The notes under the pieces: model-generated
Seen by the model: only the letters and a program-made list of their open reading frames with translations
Databases searched by the model: none
Told to the model about the DNA's origin: nothing
Made by a program: the position numbers and the translations under genes
Shown: one piece after another, positions 36,896-46,652 of the stretch
How positions within the stretch are numbered: the stretch's first letter is position 1
How the letters are laid out: each line of letters begins with the position of its first letter
Assembly (NCBI GenBank): GCA_037178855.1
Contig: JASJZC010000006.1
Location: 3,100,001-3,164,000, forward strand
DNA length: 64,000 bases
Reading direction: 5' to 3'
DNA from: Oscheius sp. JU75
Lineage: Eukaryota; Nematoda; Chromadorea; Rhabditida; Rhabditidae

Positions 36896-38200
36896 TAAAC
36901 GTTCTCTGGCTTGACATCCCAGTCATACGTGATCGAAATTTTACACAGGACAGTTTTCAGAAATAGCCTTTCCACATGATCTCGAGGAGACGGGAGATCG
37001 TATTGAGCCGATAGACTGTCAAGGTTTGACAGTTCCTAGACAGACAGTTCAGGGAAGGTTTGTACAGTCAGTCCCATTTCAAAAACATGGAATACCAATC
37101 AGTGGCCGGACCAAGGTGACAGTTCTGACTAGACTCTGACCTGCGGGTCTTACAAGTGACAGTAGAACTTCTGGACAGTACTGGCAATTTCTAGACGGTA
37201 TTAGTACTTTCTAGATACAACACCGGGTCTATATTATGTGTACAGATACCTTTCAAAGGTTCTACATTCATCTGGAAGATTCTGTTTCAGTGCCCAGTGC
37301 ATCACTGCCTTTTCGAAGAAACTTCCAGCGTAGAGACTACTTTTTATCGAAGCTCAGGAAAGTTCTGACTTTGAGCTCCAATCTCCCGATTGAAAAGTTC
37401 TCAACAGTCTCTTCTACCGTCTGTCTATCGTCTCCTCAGATTTCCCTGATCTCGCATCTCAAACCCTCCTCGGGAATGTCAGATATTCGTCGAAAAAGAG
37501 TGACCAATCTATGTGGGTAGGAGTCCAGGAAAAGCTCTCGACTCCGCCCTGGTCTCTGACGTCTATTACAGTCGCCAAAAGGAAGAGAGTATATAAGAAC
37601 CGGTAGGGTCGGAAATCAGGCCATTTCTCCAGTCGGGATATTCTAGTTCCTGGATTTCTTTTCTGCTTTTTGCCCATCCTTTGCGTGTCTCAATTTCGGT
37701 CATTTTCTCTCTTGGTCTTCATTGATTTCCTCTTTCCTAGTGAATTTTTCTAATAGACTCTCAAAATTAGCCTCTCTTGCGGTACAGCCAATGATTACAG
37801 TAACCCGAAAGCTGTGTCGAGTTGCTCTTCAGCTTCCGATCTATGATCTTCTTGAACATATGAAACTTCTCCAAGTTCTTTTTGAAAGTTTCCCCAAAAC
37901 CTCAAGACTTCAAGACCTGTTCCTTGTTTATGTTTTTGCTTTCTCTCCCTCCTCGAGGCTTATTCTTGGCCAATTTTGTCTCGTCATGGCACAGGATAAG
38001 CCCTAAATTACAGTCAAACCCATGTTTTCGGTGGCAATAAGGGGAAAGCGCTTCTTGATTTCTCTTTGCCCTTTTTTAGCTGACTTTCTTTACTGTCTAA
38101 GCTATTTGTCCTTTCAATTGCCTTGAAATTCCAACCTTTTCTATAGTGAGACAGAACGAGACAGGGACAGTCAACTTGGGATTTTCCTGACTTTATTGTT

Positions 38201-38212
38201 CTCTTTTCAGCC
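38201..38212 (+). promoter_or_regulatory. probable trans-splice acceptor before the chitin-binding gene
   Basis: CTCTTTTCAG ends two bases before the ATG at 38213, and no upstream exon is visible. It is a typical nematode spliced-leader acceptor by position and sequence. Confidence 0.6.
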
Positions 38213-41200
38213 ATGCTGCGGCTGGCTTGGATAATCCTCACTGCAGTTCCAGCTCTGCTGGCAGGTAAGACTCCTTTCCTTTGCTGAAAAAAAACGTTCT
38301 TTAGGGCCAGTAGTGGTTCCCGACGCCTCGACTACCGAAGCTACACCCGTGACCTCAATTGACTGTTCCAGCCGCGACAACGGCTTCTACTCGATAGGAT
38401 GTACTCAGAACTTTACCGAGTGTCATTTAAACAAAGCCTACAATAAGCCCTGTCCCAAGCACCTCTACTTCCATTCCCGTCTCGGCCGCTGCGAGTACAA
38501 GGTCGACATTCCGGAGTGCAGGAACCCGAGCCAATCCGCTGGTATAATCTTCGCCTCGCCCCCAGAGTTCCAGTGCGAAAATAGAACTGACGGTTTCTAC
38601 AGTCATCCCCACATTCCGTGTGACAAGAGCTACTACGTCTGTCTGAAGGGACATGTCATGAGAATGGCGTGAGTTTCTTGTCTTTTCACTGTATGTGGCA
38701 GTCTTGAGTCAAGTTTTTCGGACCATGGTGACATTTTTCAGCCTTGTGATGTTCTGGAAAGTTGTAGCTCTTTGTCTGTTCTACAGCTTTGCACAAGATA
38801 GCTCAGCTCAGAAAAATGCGGTTTTGGCCCTGGAAATTCGTGTGAAACTATAGCGGTTGTAGCTTTCACATTTCGGGCAGCTGTCTAGCTGTGGAGGTTG
38901 TGGCCTCCATATTTGTAACATGTCTAACTGTGGCGGCCATTGTGCTATGTCTCTCCCCTACTACTGTCTCGTCATGTCGAATTTCCTTACAAGAACACTG
39001 CCTCAAAGACACTTTTCAGTTGCGGTTACCAGCAATTCTACGACGTCGTCAAGCAGCGCTGTGAGTTCAAGTCTCGTGTCCCTGCCTGCAAGGGAAAGCA
39101 GATCAGGTAGTCTTTCGAGTTTTCTGTCAATTGTCTGTCATTTCAGCGGCCGTGATTATATTCTTTCCGAAGGATCCCAGCCTAATCAGGCCCCGGCAGC
39201 TCCTTCTCAGGTCCCCTACGGGCAGCTGACCTTCTCTCAGGACCAGACAGCTCCTCCAGCTCCTCCTCCGGCCGAGATCACCTCGAACAAGGTCACTCCC
39301 AATGTCCAGCCTCATGAGGGAGCTCCGGATTGTGCCAACTTGGCTGACGGAGTCTTTGCCGATACCAAAGTTGCCTGCTCTCGTTTCTTCTGGAAGTGTG
39401 CCCATAAGACTCTCTTCAAGTACGAGTGCCCCTCTGAACTATTCTATGACAAGGAAGTCGACCGCTGTGATCACAAGAAGTTCGTCCCGATGTGTGGAGG
39501 AACCAGACCGTGAGTTTCGGCTGTCAACTTGAGAAACTTGTGAGTTTAGGGCTACGACTCCCATTCCCCCTGCTCAAGACTCCGTCCCGGTCGACTTTGA
39601 CTGCTCTGGAAAGGTGACAGTTTGTCCTGGACTGACTAATGAATGTTCAGGCCGACGGCTACCATATGAAGAAGCGATGTGACTCTACCGTCTACTCTTG
39701 CCTGGCCGGAACTGCTGTGCGTCTTACCTGCGGCGATGGGCTTTCCTACGACATCCGTGTCCACTACTGTGACTACCCCGACGCTTGTCAAAAGGACAGA
39801 CCCGAGACCACTCGTCCCCCGATGGATCAGAGCTACAATGCCATTCAGTCCGATCCCACAGCCGCTCCTCTCCCCTCGATCGACTTCAGCTGTGACGGCA
39901 AGAACGATGGTCGCTTTGCTCTGGGCAAGTGTATCAACGACTATGTCGTCTGTACCAACGGCAATGCCATGAAGATGTCCTGTCCTGCCAGCCTCGTTTT
40001 CGACGGAACACACTGCAACTTCCAGGACGTCTGTATGTCTCCTCCTTCTACCGCCCAGACTGCTGATGATCCCTACGGATCTGTGCCTCAGATTCCTCAG
40101 GACACCCCTTGTATGTCGCCCTGACTTCCAAAAAATCTTAGTTTTTCAGCGTCTCCCAAGCCTCCAAGCTACAACCCAATCCCTACTGTTCCTGTCCGTA
40201 CCACTACCTCTCCTCCCACTTACGCTCAGACTCTTCCGGCCAGATCCGAGCCCCAGGCTGGTGGCGTCAATTGCACCAACTTGGAGAACGGACCCCAGGC
40301 TTCTGAACGCTGCAGTAACAACTACGTGATGTGTGACAACGGCCTTACTCTTCGCCAGTCTTGTCCCCATGATCTCATCTACAATCCTTATGAGAAGTCG
40401 TGCGACTACAAGGAGAGTGTCGAGGGATGTGGAAATGGAAATAATGTCGGACAAGATGTTCCTCTGGTCCCTGTTCCTGCCTCGACCTCTGCTCCCCAAC
40501 TGACAAATCCTTACAGACAGGCCAAGCCCAGTCAGGACACGAGTAAGTATTTATACTCTTTTTCAGATTAGAGAGACTTTAAGCCGCTGACAAGTGTGCC
40601 AGCCTGGCTGACGGAATCTACGCCGAAGGCTGCAGCAACTACTACGTTCAGTGCTTGCGCGGAATCAGCTACAAGCAGGACTGCCCCGCTGGACTGTTCT
40701 ACAACAAGAAGAGCAAAATATGTGATCACAAGCAACGTGTCCGTGCCTGTGGAGGAAAGGAAGAGACCAGACCAGTTTCCACCGCCTCTCTCCCTGCCGA
40801 TGCTTCCGCCTATGGAGTCGGGCCTGCCAATGACCAGCCCCAAGTCAATAGTAAGTAAATAGGGAAACAGAGATAAAGAGAGGCAGAGAGATAGAGCCTT
40901 GACCCGACTCATATTCATTCTTTTTTAGCCGGAAACCAGTGCACTGAGACATCAATCGAGAACTCTGGCTGCAATACCTTCTACTTCCAATGTGTCTTCG
41001 GTAAGGTCGCCAGAGTGAGTCTCACTAATTTTCTAGTCATTCTGTAACTCAGATACAATGTGCCCCCTCTCTTTACTATAACCCGGACGAGCACAAGTGT
41101 GACTGGAAGAAGAACATCGTCGCCTGTGGAGGAACTGCTCCCACCGCTGCTGCCGCTGCTGACGAGGCTGTCCAGGCCACTCCCTACTCCCAGAAGACCG

Positions 41201-44200
41201 GAACCATCTTGAACCAGGATTCTGAAGGTGAGATAGTCTTCTGTTACCTAAAAGGTTCATTTTCAGCCGACAACTTCTGCATTAACAAGGACAACGGCTT
41301 CTATGCTGCCGGTTGCCGGACATTCGGTTACGCTTGCGTCGTCGGCTCCACCAAGAGGTTCGACTGCCCTGGTGGAACCTACTTCAATCCCGACAACAAC
41401 AAGTGCGAATGGAAGGAGAATGTTCCTGTTTGCGGCGGAACCAGTCCGACTACTGCTGCTCCCGCTCAGAGCCCACCAGCTACCGCTGCTGCTGGAGGAT
41501 ACAACAATCTCCCAATTGCTGAGGGAGCTGGAGCTCTTGCTGCTGACATCCCGCTCAGTAAGTTCTGAGCTTTCTCCACCAAAGTTTACAAGCAATATCC
41601 TGTCAAGAGATTAGGCTTGAGTTGCAAGAGAAGTTACTTGTAGTGTTAGAATGTTCGGACAGGTCCCTGACAAAGTGAGGCCTCCTGATACTGGCATACA
41701 CTGGCATGCATATGTAAGCCAACACAGAATTCAAGCGGACAGGTTGACAAGGAAACATGCAACCTTCTGTCAAGAGATTAGAAAGTTAGAAGACTCAGGC
41801 AGGTACCTGACATGGGAGCAGAACTTCCCGAGTTGGTTCACAAAAATTCAACTTGACATGGACAGAGACTGACATGTATTGACAGAATTCTGGTTGACAG
41901 TTTGACTTGAACCGCATGGAATGACCTAATAACCAAGTATCTTCAGAGCCCTTCTGTGAGCGTCTGGCTGACGGATATTTTGCTGACGGCTGCAACTCCT
42001 TCTTCTACTACTGCCGGAGCGGAGTCACTCAGAGGGTATTGTCTCTTTTTTTCGCATTGAAGCTCTATTTCAGCTAAACTGTCCCAGCGGAACCTTCTAT
42101 GACATCAGAAAGAAGGATTGCCATCGTCGCGAGGACGTTCCCGCCTGCAACAGTCAACTGGTCGAGACTACCCAGCAGCTTGCTCAGAGCCCGTAGGTCT
42201 TTGTTCTCTATAGAAAGGGTGATGGTTTCAGATCTATCCCCTCGTCTTCCTACGGCTCTCCCGCTCAACAATCTCCTCCTAGTCAGCCTTCATTCGACTG
42301 CAGTGGTAAGCAGGACGGTCTCTATTCCCTCCCCGAGTGCACTCCCATCTTCATCCAGTGCTACAACCGTAAGAACTCAGTTTTGGCGCCAGGACAGAAG
42401 TTTTCAGAGGCTGTTGTGAAGCAGAGCTGTCAAAATGGACTCTTCTACAACAAAGAGAATGGAATGTGCGACTACCGTGAGAATGTCCCGGCCTGTGGAG
42501 GAAGGATTCCGGCCACCACTACCACCACAACCACCCCTGCTCCGGTACAACAGACCCCGGCCACTGCTCGTCCCTATCCTGCCGCTGCCATTGCTGCTGA
42601 CACTCCCCTTGGTGAGTATTACTTGAGCGAAGGTAGCCGGAAGAACGAAAACTTTTTTAAACTTCCGCCAGCGACGTCAGCTCTGGTCAGAGAAGGCGAG
42701 ACGGGTGGCTCCGTATTTTGTCGAGACGCTCATGTCTCTGCCTCATGTGGTCGAATGTGCCTCCTTGACTGCGATGCTATTTTTAAAGGACTTCTGTTCG
42801 GAGACTGTCCGATTTGACTGTCAGTTTGACACAGCCTAGTTAGAGAGACAAGGCACCCGTTTTGTTGCTTCTAGGCGCCCAAGGTTGACAAGCATTGACA
42901 GAAAATCGAGTTCAGATGCCACCTGCACTGGAAAGGAAGACGGCTACTATGCCGATGGATGCACCCGCCGCTACTACAGCTGTCAAGGAGGAAATATTGC
43001 CCAACACAGTTGCCAGCACAACCTTCGCTTCGACCAGATCCGTCTCCGCTGCGACTACGACGAGACCATCGAGGCTTGTGGAGGCAAGACTCCCGAGGAG
43101 GACACCCCCGCCACTACTGCTGCTCCCTACGGAGCCCGACAAAGCATCCAACAAGACACGTATGTCTATTTCTTAGTCTTTCTGATGATATTTTCAGTAC
43201 CCAGCAGGCTTCTTTCGACTGCAAGGGCAAGAAGGACGGCCTCTATCCTCTGTCTCCCTGCAACAAAGAGTACGTCGCCTGTTCCAATGAGCGCGTCATC
43301 GTAAGTTTTAACTCTGTTCCAGTCTGAGCTAGACACGTAGATCCGCCAGTGCAAAAATGGCCTCTTCTACGACGACGGCAAGAAGTTCTGCGACTTTTTG
43401 ACTCGTGTTGCTGGATGTGGAGCTCAGCCCTCGCAGCCTGCCCAGTCTCCGGCTCTTCCCAGTCAGCCTTATGGATCTGCAGCCACTTCTGCTCCTACTC
43501 TTCCATCCAGGGATGAGATCAGTTTCGACTGTTCTGGAAAGACTGACGGATTCTATGAGACGGCTGTCAAGTGCTCGATAAACTATGTTCATTGCTCCAA
43601 CAAGGTGAGAGGGTGATCCTGGCAGTCAATAGACAGGGTCTGAACAGCTCTAAACAGTAGAGTGAACTGAAATAAGATTTTCAGATCGCCTACAACGGAA
43701 AATGCCCCGAAGGATTGGTCTTCAACATCGTCTCTGTACTCTGTGACTACACGTAAGTTATTGTGTGCCTTCTTTCGTATTTCTTGGACTCTTTCAAGCC
43801 TTCTGAACCCTCTATTTACAGTGCCAACACCGCCGGATGCTCTAACTATGTTCCTGCCACCACCCAGGCTCCTACTCAGTTGCCAGCTCAGTCTCAGCCT
43901 CAGCAGCCTCAACAGCAGTACCCTGACCAGCAGCCTCTTCCCACCCAGCCTGCTCAGTCCCAGCCCCAGCAACAGTATCCGGGACAGGCGCAGACTCTCC
44001 CTGCTCAGTCCCAGCCTCAGCAGCCTCAACAGCAGTACCCTGGTCAGGAACAGACTCTTCCAGCGCAGTCTCAGCCAATCCAGCAGCAGACTCTCCCCAA
44101 CCAACCGGCCCAATCTCAACAGTCTCCTATGACCACCCAGGAATTCAGCTGTAGTGGCCAGCCCGACGGTATCTACGGAAGCGTTTGTGGAACCCAGTAC

Positions 44201-44323
44201 TGGAAGTGTTCCGGAGGAATGACCTTCCCGCAGAAGTGCTCGCCGAACACCGTCTTCGATGGTGTCTCCGGTGGCTGCGACTTCTCCGCCAAGATCGCCG
44301 CTTGTCAAAACAATGGAATCTAA
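38213..44323 (+). CDS. multi-domain chitin-binding (peritrophin-A type) protein, CBD-1-like
   Basis: Twenty exons: 38213-38264, 38305-38668, 39020-39106, 39146-39509, 39550-39613, 39651-40110, 40150-40542, 40584-40850, 40929-41014, 41053-41227, 41267-41557, 41947-42035, 42074-42192, 42232-42368, 42408-42611, 42916-43159, 43198-43300, 43341-43604, 43685-43752 and 43822-44323. The product is about 1,440 residues: a signal peptide (MLRLAWIILTAVPALLA), then about 15 chitin-binding type 2 domains, each with six Cys, an NG/DGxY start and a CDxxxxVxxC end. Pro/Ala/Thr-rich linkers separate them, with a Pro/Gln-rich linker (43855-44135) before the last domain. Introns often split domains at the same spot. 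Such secreted proteins cross-link chitin in eggshell or cuticle. C. elegans CBD-1 is the nearest match I know and has 12 domains; orthology is unproven. Codons are C-ending and biased, suggesting high expression. Confidence 0.88.
38708..38855 (+). repeat. palindromic dispersed repeat family C, copy 3
   Basis: The core 38748-38801 (GGAAAGTTGTAGCTCTTTG, CTACAGCTTTGCACAAG) and its flanks resemble copy 2. It lies in the second intron of the chitin-binding gene. Confidence 0.55.
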
Positions 44324-44326
44324 GCC

Positions 44327-44332
44327 AATAAA
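44327..44332 (+). terminator. poly(A) signal of the chitin-binding gene
   Basis: AATAAA starts four bases after the stop codon at 44321-44323 and is followed by a T-rich stretch. The very short 3' UTR is usual in compact nematode genes. Confidence 0.7.
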
Positions 44333-44554
44333 TATTTTATTTTTTGCTCAGCAATGGAACTTGAGATCGAGCTTAGGGGCCAGTATTGAAGCGACACAGA
44401 CGCTGGTTCTCATGATTTTATTTTTGGTTGGTTCTCAGCTGAATACATTGCTGGGTCTGACTTCCACGAATGTGACCGACTTTGAGAACATACTTTAGTA
44501 GCATGGCATTATCCTTCCTCTCGAGAGTGGTGTAGTGAAACTGGTCATCAGATC

Positions 44555-45685
44555 TTGTCAATAGCCAAGCCCCAGGTAGTCGATCACGATCCCGATGACG
44601 ATTGCAATTTTCTTTCCAGTAGGATACTGCTGCGACTCGCTTCTGTGCTGTTGGAATTTAATTTCCTCCGCCAGCAGCTCTACAAGAGGCAAGGCGGCAA
44701 ACTACCGTCGTCCGTACCTTGGGCAACCCTTCGACGTAATCGCCTAACTATGCTGACATTCCGACTGGGAAATCTGAACTGCCGATCCTTCCGTTCTACC
44801 GTCCGATTTGCTGAACTGGAAGTTGCTTTCAGTGGAATCGACTACGGTCTGACAGAAGTAAATAGGAGCGGAAACGAATCCTTTCAATTGCATCAATCTG
44901 GACATCAACACGGAAAGACCTGCTTCCTGGTACATCCAAAATGGTTGTCATCCGTTTCCTTCCACCCAATACCGGACCGACTGAGCTACCTTGACCTCGT
45001 GCATCAGAAAGTCTACCTCCGTGTTGTCTGTCTCTATGCACCCACTTCTGCATATGCCGACCAGGACTACGAAGAATGCCTAGACAACGTGATTCGAGCT
45101 CTAAGATCTCCTCATCGACAACGGGTAAATGGTCTTCAATCATACAAGGTCATACTAGGCGACATGAATGTAAAAGTGGGACTATATGAAGATGGAGAGA
45201 CATTTATTGGAGAACATGGCCTTGGCGACCGAAATGACAGAGGACAAATGCTAGCTGATTTCTGCCATGAACACAAGCTCTTCTGCATGAATACATGGTT
45301 CCGAAAACGCCCTAACTGCAAGTGGACCTGGATGTCTCCCAATATGGAAGCGAAAAACTGTATTGACTATTTTCTCTGCAGAGATCAGTCCATCTTCAAA
45401 GATGTAGCAGTAGTCACGACATTTCCATACACATCGGACCATAGGCTGTTGATGAGTACGCTCCAGTTCAATGGAGAAAGAAAATTCACTCCGCAGCCAA
45501 ACAGGAAGAGCAAGTTGAACAAGCAGCTCTTCTCATACACCATGAAACAGATGTCAGTCAACAAAGATCTCACTATCTACAAGACTCTGCAGGAATCATT
45601 GAAGTTTGCTGCCGAAGTTGCTACTTCTTACCAGCAGGACCGTTTCCATTCGACACAAGAGAAAAATCTTCATATCCTGTATTGA
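44555..45685 (+). pseudogene. LINE endonuclease fragment (RTE-like), no reverse transcriptase
   Basis: An open frame of 376 codons carries the AP-endonuclease motifs GNLNCRSF, GLTEVNRSG, GDMNVKVG, KWTWMSPN and TSDHRLLMS, related to but clearly diverged from the LINE at 3549-6636. The frame ends just as it runs into a decayed L-domain-like copy on the other strand. LINE copies usually lose their 5' end, not the 3' end, so this 3' loss points to later deletion or recombination. The long intact endonuclease frame is notable for a dead copy. Confidence 0.75.
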
Positions 45686-46170
45686 ACCCATTCGACTTGA
45701 GCGTCTTCAGTTTGGGGAGGTCGATCTGGTCGAGTTTCTTGTTATCCACAATCTTCAAGGCCAAGCTGTGTTTGCTTTCAATCTTCACGATGTTCTGGAG
45801 AAGACTCAGATCGGTTTCTTTCAGCTCAATCTTCCCCTGGATGTGTGTCACTTGAGGCATTTTATTGTTCAGCTGTTCTTCTCCGACTGAGTTCTCACTG
45901 TCGGAAGATTGTGCACTTCAGTTGGTCAGCATCGGCAGAATTGTGCAGCTCGTGTGTCACAAATCGCGTCGCAGTTGCCGTGGATATCGTATGGGGTTGT
46001 AGCTCTAAGGGGCACACTGATCGTTAGCCTGTTATTTCAACCATTTTGGAACTGGTCGTTAGTATGGCAACAGTCGGCTCCTTCAACTTTCGAAAAGGCC
46101 AGAGTTATGACATTTGTCTTGTCGAAAGTAACACTGCTTACTTCGATTCCCTCCTCTTTGACTCTTTGTA
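45660..46170 (-). pseudogene. receptor-L-domain-like family, decayed copy 2
   Basis: On the minus strand, EEGIEVSSVTFDKTNVITLA (46160-46090) is followed further on by PQVTHIQGKIELKETDLSLL and LALKIVDNKKLDQIDLPKLK. The leucine/asparagine pattern of the second part is typical of receptor L-domain repeats (insulin/EGF receptor type), a family expanded in nematodes as secreted or membrane proteins. Stops separate the parts. The left end is overrun by the LINE endonuclease fragment. Confidence 0.55.
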
Positions 46171-46299
46171 ATCGCTAATTGCAACATTTCTGGCTTGCGA
46201 TTAATAATCGCAATCGCATCCGATTTGGAGCTGATGCACTGCTACATTCTCCCTAAATATTGATTAATTCACTTCTGTTGACATTGGCAGTGGAAAATA

Positions 46300-46420
46300 G
46301 AACAGATAAACAGACAGTCAGATGGTCAGAGAGACTGAGAGACGGAAAGTCGGAGAAACAAAGTAACAGAGACCCGAAGACACAGAGAGATAGAGAGGCA
46401 GAAAGATAGATAGTCAGATG
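46300..46420 (+). repeat. degenerate purine-rich GACAGA-like tract
   Basis: Irregular units such as GAGAGACTGAGAGACGG and ACAGAGAGATAGAGAGGCAG fill the stretch. It resembles 32336-32425. Confidence 0.65.
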
Positions 46421-46437
46421 AATCTAAAAGGATTGAG

Positions 46438-46505
46438 TAAATATGTACACAATGATTCGTGCCGATGATAATAAATATGTACACAATGATTCGTGCCGAT
46501 GATAA
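46438..46505 (+). repeat. 34-bp tandem duplication, two units
   Basis: A 34-bp unit starting TAAATATGTACACAATG and ending GCCGATGATAA occurs twice back to back with no mismatch, which suggests a recent slippage or duplication. It lies upstream of the acyltransferase gene. Confidence 0.9.
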
Positions 46506-46652
46506 TAACTACATATTCTCCGACGCCGCTACTGACTAAGTTACCCAAACACCACTATTTTATAACTTGTATGCTAACAATAGACTTGTTCTTCTCCACA
46601 ATTCGTTCACCAAAATTCATGCATTTCTGAAAAGAACAAAAATGACGCTGGA

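Larger units (their letters stand above)
34640..38210. other. repeat-rich intergenic region
   Basis: About 3.5 kb with no confident gene. It contains repeat family B (35095-35206), a duplicated 145-bp segment (35604-35750 and 36121-36264), a strong hairpin (35920-35962), a family E copy, one doubtful exon (36731-36895) and GACAG-rich DNA at 37010-37210. Confidence 0.5.

Noticed and set aside
37010-37210. CRISPR-like or tandem array from repeated GACAG words
   Set aside because: Spacing is irregular and there is no constant repeat unit; it is a dispersed short word.
43589-44308. Antisense open frame of 239 codons, Leu/Arg-rich
   Set aside because: It is the shadow of the Gln/Pro-rich coding region of the chitin-binding gene.
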